Of a stretch of DNA of 57,920 bases, positions 42,314 through 50,479 are shown in pieces. Source of the stretch: Acidimicrobiales bacterium (GTDB taxonomy: Bacteria; Actinomycetota; Acidimicrobiia; Acidimicrobiales; CADCSY01); NCBI GenBank assembly GCA_035512495.1, contig DATKDW010000070.1:1-57920 (forward strand), written 5' to 3'. Both the position numbers and the translations under genes were made by a program. Position 1 is the first letter of the stretch. Each line of letters starts with the position of its first letter. The notes below the pieces were generated by a model, which saw only the letters and a program-made list of their open reading frames with translations, ran no database searches and was not told the origin of the DNA.

Positions 42314-42362
42314 TTCTGGCACCAGAACCGCGCTGGAACCCGGCGCGGTTCTGGTGCCAGAA
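42314..42362. repeat. Long palindrome, copy 1 (20-bp arms)
   Basis: TTCTGGCACCAGAACCGCGC (42314-42333) and its exact complement GCGCGGTTCTGGTGCCAGAA (42343-42362) flank a nine-base loop. Each arm contains its own dyad, TTCTGG/CCAGAA, so a cruciform with side hairpins is possible. It may end aspS transcription, but the near copy at 43383-43433, on the other side of the nuclease gene, suggests a repeat pair. No T-run follows. Confidence 0.8.
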
Positions 42363-42430
42363 GCGGCGGGGGAGGTGCTGGGGGAGCCCCACCGTCGCCG
42401 AGTGTCACATGCCGCCGACAGCATGGGCCG

Positions 42431-43375
42431 ATGGAGCTGGATGACGCACTCCGAGACCTGGCCGAGCGGCAACACGCCCTCATGGCGAGGAGCCAGGCGC
42501 GGGCGCTCGGTGCAAGCCGGGCAGACGTGCTGCGCCGCCTTCGAGGACCCGACTGGGAGTCAGCCTCCCCGAGGGTCCTCAGGCTGACCGGTGCGCCGCA
42601 GACCCAGCGGCAGGATGCCATGTGCGCGGTGCTCGACGCGGGGCCGGCCGCGGTGCTGTCGCACCGATCGGCGGCCGCGCTGTGGCGACTTCCCGGGTTC
42701 GACCTCCGTCGGCTCGAGGTGAGCCGGTTGCGGGGCCTCGACGGGCGCCAGCCGGTGGCAGCCACCATCCATCGTCCTCGTTCCCTGCCGGCCCACCACG
42801 TGACCGTGGTCGACGGGATCCCCTGCACGTCAGTGGCTCGCACGATCTTCGACCTCGCTGCCGTCGGGGTTCCGGCCGCTCGGCTCGAACGGCTGGTCGA
42901 CACCGTCATCACCAGGAGCCCGGCGACCACCGCGCGACTGCACCAGCTGATGGGTGAGCTGGCTGCGCGCGGGCGACCCGGCATCGCGGTGATGCGGGCC
43001 ATCCTCGACACGCGCCCCGTGGGAGCGCAGGTACCTGCCAGCGGCCTCGAGGCGCGCTTCGAGAAGCTCGTGGCCGAGGCGGGTGCCGGACCCGTGGAAC
43101 GTCAGGTCGACGTCGGCGGGCACGAGTGGGTCGGTCGTGTCGACTACCTCGACCGGGAGCTCGGGATCATCTACGAGGTGGACAGCGTCTTGCACCACAC
43201 GAGCGTTGTCGATGCGCGCAACGACCGGGCACGAGATGCCGCGCTGCATCGAGCGGGGTTCGCCAGCGTGGTGCGGATCTGGGAGGAGGCGATCTGGTAC
43301 CGCCCGGCGGAGGTCGTCGACCGCATCCGGGCCGCCCGGCGGGAACGTCTCGCCAGCTGCCTGCCCCAGGCCTGA
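42431..43375 (+). CDS. DUF559-type nuclease-fold protein with AbiEi-like N terminus
   Basis: A 314-residue protein. The N-terminal 150 residues resemble the AbiEi-like winged-helix domain common in actinobacteria (AERQHALMARSQARALGAS, GPAAVLSHRSAAALWRLPG, DGIPCTSVARTIFDLAAV). The C-terminal domain is the DUF559/Vsr-like restriction-endonuclease fold: GRVDYLDRELGIIYEVDS supplies Asp, then Glu-x-Asp, followed by HH and ARNDRARDAALHRAGFASVVRI, where the helix begins and a Arg lies near the end. Function is unknown; phage defence or a role in a mobile unit are options. ATG 42431 has no clear ribosome-binding site. It is bracketed by matching palindromes and lies apart from both operons. Confidence 0.82.
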   Translation: MELDDALRDLAERQHALMARSQARALGASRADVLRRLRGPDWESASPRVLRLTGAPQTQRQDAMCAVLDAGPAAVLSHRSAAALWRLPGFDLRRLEVSRLRGLDGRQPVAATIHRPRSLPAHHVTVVDGIPCTSVARTIFDLAAVGVPAARLERLVDTVITRSPATTARLHQLMGELAARGRPGIAVMRAILDTRPVGAQVPASGLEARFEKLVAEAGAGPVERQVDVGGHEWVGRVDYLDRELGIIYEVDSVLHHTSVVDARNDRARDAALHRAGFASVVRIWEEAIWYRPAEVVDRIRAARRERLASCLPQA

Positions 43376-43382
43376 CGCTGAG

Positions 43383-43433
43383 GTTCTGGCACCAGGATCG
43401 CGCTGGAAACCGGCGCGGTTCTGGTGCCAGAAC
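43383..43433. repeat. Long palindrome, copy 2 (21-bp arms, two G-U-type changes)
   Basis: The arms at 43383-43403 and 43413-43433 flank a nine-base loop. The right arm is identical to that of copy 1 for 20 bases; the left differs at two positions, and both changes (A to G, C to T) would give G-U pairs in RNA read from this strand. It begins eight bases after the nuclease stop. The loop TGGAAACCG differs from copy 1 by one base (TGGAACCCG). Confidence 0.8.
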
Positions 43434-43452
43434 GGGGTGGAGGCTCCATCGG

Positions 43453-43458
43453 TAGCGT
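43453..43458 (+). promoter_or_regulatory. -10 box TAGCGT, leaderless type
   Basis: TAGCGT is followed by seven bases and ATG 43466; the spacer also contains GGAGG, which is too close to act as more than a weak ribosome-binding site. Confidence 0.5.
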
Positions 43459-43465
43459 TGGAGGC

Positions 43466-44260
43466 ATGAAGCCGAGGGTGCGAGGGCGGGCAGCGGCGGT
43501 CAGCGGCCGGGCCGTGACCGCCGAAGAGGCTGCCGTGGTGTTCGCCCGAGCGGCCGAGCTCGAGGTGGGCGACGGCGTGTCCGGCGACGACGGCCACTTC
43601 GACGAGGACGCCCTGCTCGAGATCGGGGCGGGTGCCGGGCTGTCGCCGGTGGCCATTCGGCGAGCGCTGGCCGAGCTGCGGACGGGCGGCCTGGCGCCCC
43701 GCCACGACGAGGCCCCCATCACCTGGCTGGGTCCGCCGGCGGTCGAGGCCCAGCGCGTCGTCGAGGTGTCGCCGGCGAGGGCGGCCGGCGAGGCAGAGCG
43801 CTTCCTGCGCGACCAGCTCTTCGAGGTCAAGCGCCAGCAGCCTGGTCGTTCCACCTGGCGACCCTGCCGGGGCTGGGTGGCGATGGCGAGGCGCAAGGTC
43901 GACAGGCTGTGGAAGCGCCTCGACCTCGACGGCGTGGTCGACCCCGTGACCCTGTCGGTGGTCGAGGAGCCCGGAAGCGACGCCGCCCGCACGTTGGTCC
44001 GCTTCGAAGCCGACCTGGCGCCGCTCCGCACCTCCACGGCGTGGGGTGTTGGTGGCGTCGCGGCCGTCGCCGGGGTCGTGAGCGGGGGGATGCTGGGCGT
44101 CGCGATCGCCGCAGAGCTGGCGCTCGTCAGCCTGCCGGTGGCCGGTGCGGTCGCCGGTGGGGGCGTCGGCGTCGGCCGCAGGGTCTACCGCCGGCGGAGC
44201 GACGAGGTCGCTACCTGCCTCGAGGCCTTCCTCGACCGCCTGGAGATGTCCGCCCGCTGA
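43466..44260 (+). CDS. Unknown protein with C-terminal Gly/Ala-rich membrane hairpin
   Basis: A 264-residue protein I do not recognise. The N-terminal 80 residues are helical and acidic (TAEEAAVVFARAAELEVGD, FDEDALLEIGAGAGLSPVAIRRALAELR), resembling a short regulatory or SHOCT-like module. A middle domain contains SPARAAGEAERFLRDQLFEV and the basic WVAMARRKVDRLWKRLDLDG, and two Gly/Ala-rich helices occupy about 198-235, before a basic C-terminal segment. The helices may form a membrane hairpin. ATG 43466 follows the -10 box by seven bases. It stands alone, between the nuclease and rarA. Function is not inferable. Confidence 0.68.
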   Translation: MKPRVRGRAAAVSGRAVTAEEAAVVFARAAELEVGDGVSGDDGHFDEDALLEIGAGAGLSPVAIRRALAELRTGGLAPRHDEAPITWLGPPAVEAQRVVEVSPARAAGEAERFLRDQLFEVKRQQPGRSTWRPCRGWVAMARRKVDRLWKRLDLDGVVDPVTLSVVEEPGSDAARTLVRFEADLAPLRTSTAWGVGGVAAVAGVVSGGMLGVAIAAELALVSLPVAGAVAGGGVGVGRRVYRRRSDEVATCLEAFLDRLEMSAR

Positions 44261-44279
44261 CCCTTCCCGGCCACCCCGG

Positions 44280-44285
44280 TACCCT
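44280..44285 (+). promoter_or_regulatory. -10 box TACCCT of rarA
   Basis: TACCCT is followed by seven bases and GTG 44293, placing rarA in the leaderless group. Confidence 0.5.
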
Positions 44286-44292
44286 CCGGGCC

Positions 44293-45636
44293 GTGCCCCC
44301 GACCGCCGACGACGACCTCTTCGCGGCGGCCGCCCAGGACCGGTTGGCCCGCTCCGCCCCGCTCGCCGCCCGGCTCCGTCCTCGCACCCTCGACGACGTG
44401 GTCGGCCAGGAGCACCTCCTCGGGCCCGACCGCCCGCTGCGGCGCCTCATCGAGTCCGATCGCCTCTCGTCGGTGATCTTCTGGGGACCGCCCGGCACCG
44501 GAAAGACCACGCTGTCGCGCCTGATCGCCGGGGCCACGAGCTCGGCGTTCGAGCAGCTCTCGGCCGTCACCGCCGGCGTGAAGGACGTGCGGGAGGTGAT
44601 CGCCCTCGCCCGGCAGCGGCTCGGCGAGCAGGGCACGGGGACGATCCTCTTCCTCGACGAGGTCCACCGCTTCAACAAGGCTCAGCAGGACGCCCTGCTG
44701 CCCTCGGTCGAGGACGGCACCCTCACCCTGATCGGGGCGACCACCGAGAACCCCTACTTCGAGGTCAACGCCCCGCTGCTCAGCCGCTCCACGCTGTTCC
44801 GCCTCCACCCTCTCGAGGCCGGCCCGGTGGCGACGCTGCTCCGCCGGGGCCTCGAGGAGGAGGGGGCCACCGCCGACGACGAGGCGCTCGACCACCTCGC
44901 CGACCGAGCCGGTGGCGACGGGCGCGCTGCCCTCACCGCGCTCGAGGTGGCGGTGGCGCTCGCCATCGACCCCGCCGGGCTCACGACGACCCCCCACGTC
45001 ACCCTGGCCCACGCCGAGGCGGCGCTCGACGCCCGGGCCCTGCGCTACGGCCGCGACGAGCACTACGACATCGTCTCCGCGTTCATCAAGGCCATCCGGG
45101 GCAGCGACGCCGACGCCGGCCTCTACTGGCTGGCCCGCATGCTCGAGGCCGGGGAGGACGCCCGCTTCATCGCCCGCCGCCTGGTGATCCTCGCCTCCGA
45201 GGACGTCGGGATGGCCGACCCGATGAGCCTGCTGGTGGCCGACGCCGCGGGCCGTGCGGTCGAGCTGGTGGGCCTGCCCGAGGCCCAGCTGAACCTGGCC
45301 CAGGCCGTGGTGCACCTGGCCACCGCCCCCAAGTCCAACCGGGTCACCGTGGCCATCGGCCGGGCCCGGGCCGACGTGGCCGAGCGGCCCGCCGGCGAGG
45401 TCCCGACCCACCTGCGCGACGCCCACTACCGTGGCGCGGCGGCGCTCGGGCACGGCAAGGGCTACGACTATCCTCACGACCACCCCGAGGGCTGGGTGCC
45501 GCAGGCCTACCGCCCACCCGAGGTTGCGGGCCGCGCGTACTACGAGCCCTCATCCCACGGCCACGAACAGGAGATCGGCGAGCGCATGGCAGCCCACCGC
45601 ACCGAGGGGCCGGACACCACGTCCGGCGAGCAGTGA
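44293..45636 (+). CDS. rarA: Replication-associated recombination protein RarA (MgsA)
   Basis: A 447-residue AAA+ ATPase acting at stalled forks. Walker A is GPPGTGKTT at 65-73, Walker B ILFLDEVHRFNKAQQDALLP, sensor 1 GATTENP, and the C-terminal domain holds YDIVSAFIKAIRGSDADAGLYWLARML and the conserved RRLVILASEDVGMADP and PKSNRV segments. The ending GYDYPHDHPEGWVPQ is typical. GTG 44293 is chosen by the -10 box. Its stop overlaps the next start (GTGA). In M. tuberculosis the equivalent gene is Rv2559c, near alaS. Confidence 0.95.
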   Translation: MPPTADDDLFAAAAQDRLARSAPLAARLRPRTLDDVVGQEHLLGPDRPLRRLIESDRLSSVIFWGPPGTGKTTLSRLIAGATSSAFEQLSAVTAGVKDVREVIALARQRLGEQGTGTILFLDEVHRFNKAQQDALLPSVEDGTLTLIGATTENPYFEVNAPLLSRSTLFRLHPLEAGPVATLLRRGLEEEGATADDEALDHLADRAGGDGRAALTALEVAVALAIDPAGLTTTPHVTLAHAEAALDARALRYGRDEHYDIVSAFIKAIRGSDADAGLYWLARMLEAGEDARFIARRLVILASEDVGMADPMSLLVADAAGRAVELVGLPEAQLNLAQAVVHLATAPKSNRVTVAIGRARADVAERPAGEVPTHLRDAHYRGAAALGHGKGYDYPHDHPEGWVPQAYRPPEVAGRAYYEPSSHGHEQEIGERMAAHRTEGPDTTSGEQ

Positions 45637-45986
45637 CCGCCACCGACCTCGCCGCCGTCGTGGTGGCCATCGCCAGCGTGGTGGTGGTGGTGCTGCTGGT
45701 CTTCGCGCTCATCTCCGTCAACCGCACCCTCACCACCATGCGCCTGAGCATCGAGGAGCTGCGTCGCGAGACCCTGCCCGTGGTCAAGGACCTGCAGCGG
45801 ACCGTGGCCCAGGCCAACGTCGAGCTCGAGCGGGTCGACGGCCTCCTCGACTCGGCCCAGTCGGTGACCCTCACCGTGGACTCCGCCTCCCGCCTCGCCT
45901 ACCTGGCGTTCTCCAACCCGATCATCAAGGTGCTGGCCTTCAGTGCCGGGACGGGCCGAGCCGCCCGTGCCCTGCGGCGGCGATAG
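45633..45986 (+). CDS. DUF948-like small membrane protein
   Basis: A 117-residue protein with one N-terminal helix (about 4-28, AVVVAIASVVVVVLLVFALISV) followed by a helical stalk rich in heptad-like spacing (TLTTMRLSIEELRRETLPVVKDLQRTVAQANVELERVDGLL in parts) and a C-terminal FSNPIIKVLAFSAGTG with a basic end. This is the DUF948 pattern found just before alaS in actinobacteria. It overlaps the rarA stop by GTGA. Topology is helix anchor with a cytoplasmic coiled coil; role unknown. Confidence 0.8.
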   Translation: MTATDLAAVVVAIASVVVVVLLVFALISVNRTLTTMRLSIEELRRETLPVVKDLQRTVAQANVELERVDGLLDSAQSVTLTVDSASRLAYLAFSNPIIKVLAFSAGTGRAARALRRR

Positions 45987-45988
45987 GG

Positions 45989-46222
45989 ATGTTCAAGCGC
46001 ATCTTCTGGCTGGTCGTCGGCGCCAGCTTCGGCTTCGGCATCTCGTTCTGGCTCATGCGCTTCGTGCGCGACACCGTCGAGCGCTACCGCCCCGAGCAGG
46101 TGTCGGCCGACCTCGCTGGGGCCATCACCCAGCTCGGGTCCGACCTCCGCGCCGCCGTCGCCGAGGGTCGCCTCGCCATGCGCGAGCGCGAGGAAGAGCT
46201 CCGGGCCGAGCTCGACCGATAG
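45989..46222 (+). CDS. DUF6167-like small membrane protein
   Basis: A 77-residue protein with one N-terminal helix (about 4-22, FWLVVGASFGFGISFWLMRF) and an amphipathic C-terminal helix rich in Arg and Glu. The position between a DUF948 gene and alaS is the same as in streptomycetes, where the DUF6167 family occupies this slot. It starts two bases after the preceding stop at ATG 45989. The family match is from memory and context; function unknown. Confidence 0.75.
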   Translation: MFKRIFWLVVGASFGFGISFWLMRFVRDTVERYRPEQVSADLAGAITQLGSDLRAAVAEGRLAMREREEELRAELDR

Positions 46223-46249
46223 CCGGCCGGACCCGTCTGGGCCCGCCGG

Positions 46250-46255
46250 TAGGCT
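46250..46255 (+). promoter_or_regulatory. -10 box TAGGCT of alaS
   Basis: TAGGCT lies ten bases before ATG 46266, so the alaS-ruvX-mltG-aroE message would have a leader of only a few bases. Confidence 0.5.
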
Positions 46256-46265
46256 TGCCAGGGCA

Positions 46266-48875
46266 ATGACTGCCGACGAGCTCCGCCGCGCCTTCACCGA
46301 GTTCTTCGCCGACCGCGACCACACGCGCGTGCCCTCGGCGGGCCTCATCCCGCACCACCCGACGGCCCCGATGTTCACCAACTCGGGGATGATGCAGTTC
46401 GTCCCCTACTTCCTCGGTGAGGAGGCCCCGCCCTTCAAGCGGGCCACCACCGTCCAGAAGTGCGTGCGGGCCGGCGGCAAGCACAACGACCTCGACGCCA
46501 TCGGTCGCTCGCACCGCCACGTGAGCTTCTTCGAGATGCTCGGCAACTTCAGCTTCGGCGACTACTTCAAGGCCGAGGCCATCCCGTGGGCCTGGGAGCT
46601 GTGCACCGAGGTCCTCGGCCTCGACGCCGATCGCCTGTGGGTCACCGTCCACGTCAGCGACGACGAGGCTGAGGAGATCTGGCGCGACTCGGTCGGCTTC
46701 CCGGCGGCGCGCATCCAGCGCCTCGACAAGGACAACTTCTGGGAGATGGGCGACACGGGTCCCTGCGGCCCGAGCTCGGAGCTCTTTTGGGACTTCGGCC
46801 CCGACCTCGGGGCCGAGGGCGGCCCGGCCGATGGGGGAGAGGAGCGCTACGTCGAGATCTGGAACCTCGTGTTCCCCCAGCACTACCGCCAGGCCGACGG
46901 GAGCCTCACCGACCTGCCCATGCGCGGCATCGACACCGGCGCCGGCCTCGAGCGGATCCTGTCGATCCTCCAGGGGGTGACGTCGGTCTACGAGACCGAC
47001 GTGCTCGCCGGCCTCGTCGATCGGGCGCAGTCGGTCACCGGTCGCCAACTCGGTCAGGACGAGGAGACCGACGTGGCCCTGCGCCTCCTCGCCGACCACG
47101 CCCGCACCATCACCTTCCTGGTCAACGACGGGGTGCTGCCCAGCAACGAGGACCGCGGCTACGTGCTGCGCCGGATCATCCGCCGGGCCGTGCGCTTCGC
47201 TCACCTCCTCGGCGTGCAACAGCCCGTCACCCCACCGATGATCGCCGGTGTCGTCGAGCTGATGGGCGACGCCTACCCCGAGATCCGGGCCGGCCAGGAC
47301 TCGATCACCACCCTCGTCGAACGCGAGGAGGGCCGGTTCCGCCAGACCCTCAAGACCGGCTCCGACCTGCTCGAGGCCGAGCTGGCAGGTCTCCCGGCGG
47401 GGGGCGTGCTGCCGGGCGAGGTCGCCTTCCGCCTGCACGACACCTACGGCTTCCCCCTCGACGTCACCCGCGAGGTGGTGGCCGAGCGCGACGTCACCGT
47501 CGACGACGAGGGCTTCGCCGTCGCCATGGACGCCCAGCGCCAGCGGGCCAAGGGCGCCCGCAAGGCCGGTCCCGCCGACGAGACGGCCTCCGAGGCCTAC
47601 CGCGAGCTGCTCGAGCGCAGCGGGCCCACGGTCTTCACCGGGCGTGAGGAGCCCGAGACCGAGGCCAGGGTCCTCTCGCTGCTCGTCCGGCCTGCCTCCG
47701 AGGCCGACGACGCCGCCGAGCTCGTCGAGGTCTTCCTCGATTGCAGCCCGTTCTACGCCGAGGCCGGCGGCCAGGTGGGCGACACCGGCACCATCACGAC
47801 CGCCACCGGCCGGGTCGAGGTCATCGACACCACCTACGCCCTGCCCGGGCTCCACCGCCACACCGGCCACGTGGTCGAGGGCGAGATCACCCCCGACCAG
47901 GACGCCGTGGCCACCATCGACGACGAGCGCCGTGCCGCCATCCGGCGCAACCACACCGGTACCCACATCCTGCACTGGGCGCTGCGCGAGGTCCTCGGCG
48001 ACCACGTCAAGCAGCAGGGCTCCCTGGTGTCACCCGAGTACCTGCGCTTCGACTTCAGCCACCACGAGGCGGTCACCGACGAGCAGCTCGCTGCCATCGA
48101 GGACCTCGCCAACCGAGAGGTCCTCACCGACGAGTCGGTCCGCCACTACGAGACCACCCAGGACGAAGCCAACGCGCTCGGGGCCATCGCCTTCTTCGGC
48201 GACAAGTACGGCGAGGTCGTGCGGGTCCTCGAGGCGGGCCGGCGCTCCGTCGAGCTCTGCGGCGGCACCCACGTCGGGGCGCTCGGCCAGATCGGCCCCA
48301 TCCGGATCACCTCCGAGGGCTCGATCGGCGCCAACCAGCGGCGGATCTTCGCCACCACCGGCACCGGCACCCTCGAGATCGTCCGCGACGAGCACGACCG
48401 CCTCGCCGAGGCGTCTCGCCTCCTCGGCGTGCCCCCGGAGCAGGTCGTCGACGGCGTGGCCAAGCGCCTCGACGAGATCAAGGAGCTGCGCGACGAGCTC
48501 AAGTCCCTGCGCAAGCAGGCCGCCGGTGCGGGCGCCTCGTCGCTCGCCGCCGAGGCTGTCGACGGCGTCGTGGTGGCCCGGGTCGACGGCGTGTCCCGCG
48601 ACGAGCTCAAGGACCTGGCGGTGGCCGTGCGCGACCAGCCCGGGGTCCGGGCCGTGGTGCTCGGTGGTGCGCCCGAGGGCGGGGGCGCCGCCCTGGTCTC
48701 GGCCGTCACCAAGGACAGCGGCCTCAACGCCTCCGAGCTCATCGCCGACGCTGCCCGCACCGTCAAGGGCGGGGGCGGCAAAGCCCCTGACCTGGCCGTG
48801 GCCGGGGGCAAGGACCCGAGCGCCCTCGACCTCGCCCTCGACCAGGTCCGCGCTGCCGCCGGCATCGGGGGCTAG
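46266..48875 (+). CDS. alaS: Alanyl-tRNA synthetase
   Basis: An 869-residue class II synthetase with all domains. The catalytic domain begins FTEFFADRDHTRVPSAGLIP and contains TNSGMMQFVPYFLGEE and FFEMLGNFSFGDYF. The editing domain has the zinc motif HTGTHILHWALREVLG and CGGTHVGALGQIG, and the C-terminal C-Ala domain closes the protein, ending in GGGGKAPDLAVAGGKD. No truncation or frameshift is visible. ATG 46266 is ten bases after the -10 box. The ruvX start follows its stop without a gap. Confidence 0.97.
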   Translation: MTADELRRAFTEFFADRDHTRVPSAGLIPHHPTAPMFTNSGMMQFVPYFLGEEAPPFKRATTVQKCVRAGGKHNDLDAIGRSHRHVSFFEMLGNFSFGDYFKAEAIPWAWELCTEVLGLDADRLWVTVHVSDDEAEEIWRDSVGFPAARIQRLDKDNFWEMGDTGPCGPSSELFWDFGPDLGAEGGPADGGEERYVEIWNLVFPQHYRQADGSLTDLPMRGIDTGAGLERILSILQGVTSVYETDVLAGLVDRAQSVTGRQLGQDEETDVALRLLADHARTITFLVNDGVLPSNEDRGYVLRRIIRRAVRFAHLLGVQQPVTPPMIAGVVELMGDAYPEIRAGQDSITTLVEREEGRFRQTLKTGSDLLEAELAGLPAGGVLPGEVAFRLHDTYGFPLDVTREVVAERDVTVDDEGFAVAMDAQRQRAKGARKAGPADETASEAYRELLERSGPTVFTGREEPETEARVLSLLVRPASEADDAAELVEVFLDCSPFYAEAGGQVGDTGTITTATGRVEVIDTTYALPGLHRHTGHVVEGEITPDQDAVATIDDERRAAIRRNHTGTHILHWALREVLGDHVKQQGSLVSPEYLRFDFSHHEAVTDEQLAAIEDLANREVLTDESVRHYETTQDEANALGAIAFFGDKYGEVVRVLEAGRRSVELCGGTHVGALGQIGPIRITSEGSIGANQRRIFATTGTGTLEIVRDEHDRLAEASRLLGVPPEQVVDGVAKRLDEIKELRDELKSLRKQAAGAGASSLAAEAVDGVVVARVDGVSRDELKDLAVAVRDQPGVRAVVLGGAPEGGGAALVSAVTKDSGLNASELIADAARTVKGGGGKAPDLAVAGGKDPSALDLALDQVRAAAGIGG

Positions 48876-49316
48876 GTGCGGGTGCTGGCGCTCGACCTCG
48901 GCGCGCGCCGCATCGGCGTCGCCGTCAGCGACCCGAGCGGCACCCTGGCCTCGCCGTGCGAGGTCATCCAGCGCTCCGGTTCCTCGGCCGCCGACCACTG
49001 CCGGGTGGCCGAGCTGGTCGAGGAGGCGGGCGCCGAACGGGTCGTGGTGGGCCTGCCGCTGTCGCTCGACGGCCGCACCGGTCCGGCCGCCCGCAAGGTC
49101 CTGGCGGAGGTCGAAGAGCTCGCCGCCGCCCTCGACGTCCCGGTCGAGACCGTCGACGAGCGCTTCTCCACCGTCACCGCCGATCGCTCGATGATCGAAC
49201 GGGGTATGAAGGCGCCTGCCCGCCGCAAGGTCGTCGACCAGGTGGCCGCCGCCGTCCTGTTGCAGACCTGGCTCGACGGCCGGCCCCGATCCCAGCCCAC
49301 GGAGCCCCCCAGATGA
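48876..49316 (+). CDS. ruvX: RuvX/YqgF-type pre-16S rRNA nuclease
   Basis: A 146-residue RNase H-fold nuclease that trims the 5' end of 16S rRNA. It begins RVLALDLGARRIGVAVSD (first catalytic Asp), has RVVVGLPLSLDGRTGPAAR, and VETVDERFSTVTADRSM (second acid), with the last Asp in VVDQVAAAVLLQTWLD. GTG 48876 directly abuts alaS, and the end overlaps mltG by ATGA; alaS-ruvX-mltG-aroE is the standard actinobacterial order. Confidence 0.93.
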   Translation: MRVLALDLGARRIGVAVSDPSGTLASPCEVIQRSGSSAADHCRVAELVEEAGAERVVVGLPLSLDGRTGPAARKVLAEVEELAAALDVPVETVDERFSTVTADRSMIERGMKAPARRKVVDQVAAAVLLQTWLDGRPRSQPTEPPR

Positions 49317-50479
49317 GCGAGATCTTCTTCGACCAGGACGACGAGCGGGGGGCCAGCCGGGGTCCCGTGCTCGCCGGTGACGAGGGGGCGGACGACGACC
49401 CGGCGTTCCTCCACGACGACGAGGACGTCCGCTACGTCGACGACGGGGGAGGGGGAGGGCGGGTCGGCCGGGTGCTGACCGTGCTCGGCGTGGTCGCGAT
49501 CGTGGGCCTCATCGGCGCCGCACTCGTCGGGGTGTGGGTGCAGCGCCAGATCAACCCGCCCGGCGGCCCCGGCGAGGAGATCGTCCTCGTCATCCCCGAG
49601 GGCAGCAGCACCACCGCCATCGGCCAGATGCTCGAGGCCGAGGGCGTCATCAGCGACAGTCAGATCTTCCGGTTCTACCTGCGGTTCAACGGTGGTGGCC
49701 CCTTCCAAGCCGGTGAGTACCAGCTGGCACGCAACATGGGCATGGGCGACGTCGTCGAGGTGCTCGAACGGGGCCCGCGCGCCACGGTGGCCGGACGGCT
49801 CACGGTCCCCGAGGGCCTGGTCCTCGACGAGATCGTCCAGGTGATCGGGCGAGACGAGGCCTTCGACGCCGACGCCTTCCGAGAGGTCATCGAGGCCGGC
49901 GAGGTCCGCTCGCGCTACCAGCCCGACGGCAAGCCGCTCGAAGGGCTCCTCTTCCCCGAGACCTACACCCTCGACGGCCGGGAGGACGAGGCCGTGCTGC
50001 TCCGGCGGATGGTGGCCTCCTTCGACGCCACCCTCGACGAGCTGGGCTATGCCGAGGCCGAGCAGCGGGTGGGCCTCACGCCCTACGAGGTCGTGATCGT
50101 GGCCTCGCTCATCGAGGCGGAGGCCAAGGCCGACGAGGACCGGGCCAAGATCAGCCGGGTCATCCACAACCGCCTCGAGGAGGGCATGACCCTCGGGATC
50201 GACGCCACCTTCTACTACGCCCTCGGCCGGCGGGGCGGCAGCCTCACTCAGTCCGACCTGGCCATCGACTCGCCCTACAACACCCGCCAGAACGCCGGTC
50301 TGGTGCCTACCCCGATCGGGGCCCCCGGCCGGGCGTCGCTCGACGCCGCCCTCAACCCCGAGGACGGGCCGTGGCTCTACTACGTCCTCAAGGACCCGCG
50401 CGTCCACTCGTTCTCCGAGGACTACAACGACTTCCTGCGTGATCGGCGCGCGGCCCAGGAAGCCGGGCTCATCCCGTGA
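49313..50479 (+). CDS. mltG: Endolytic murein transglycosylase MltG
   Basis: A 388-residue membrane-anchored enzyme that cuts nascent glycan strands. An acidic cytoplasmic tail of about 48 residues precedes one helix (about 52-76). A LysM-like region (IPEGSSTTAIGQMLEAEGVI) is followed by the YceG domain with the catalytic Glu in VASLIEAEAKADEDRAKISRVIHNRL and the conserved SPYNTRQNAGLVPTPI and NP stretch. Length is normal. ATG 49313 overlaps the ruvX stop; the end overlaps aroE by GTGA. Confidence 0.94.
   Translation: MSEIFFDQDDERGASRGPVLAGDEGADDDPAFLHDDEDVRYVDDGGGGGRVGRVLTVLGVVAIVGLIGAALVGVWVQRQINPPGGPGEEIVLVIPEGSSTTAIGQMLEAEGVISDSQIFRFYLRFNGGGPFQAGEYQLARNMGMGDVVEVLERGPRATVAGRLTVPEGLVLDEIVQVIGRDEAFDADAFREVIEAGEVRSRYQPDGKPLEGLLFPETYTLDGREDEAVLLRRMVASFDATLDELGYAEAEQRVGLTPYEVVIVASLIEAEAKADEDRAKISRVIHNRLEEGMTLGIDATFYYALGRRGGSLTQSDLAIDSPYNTRQNAGLVPTPIGAPGRASLDAALNPEDGPWLYYVLKDPRVHSFSEDYNDFLRDRRAAQEAGLIP

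Noticed and set aside
42314-43433. CRISPR array made from the two palindromes
   Set aside because: There are only two copies, 1.05 kb apart with a gene between them, and no regular short spacers or cas genes.
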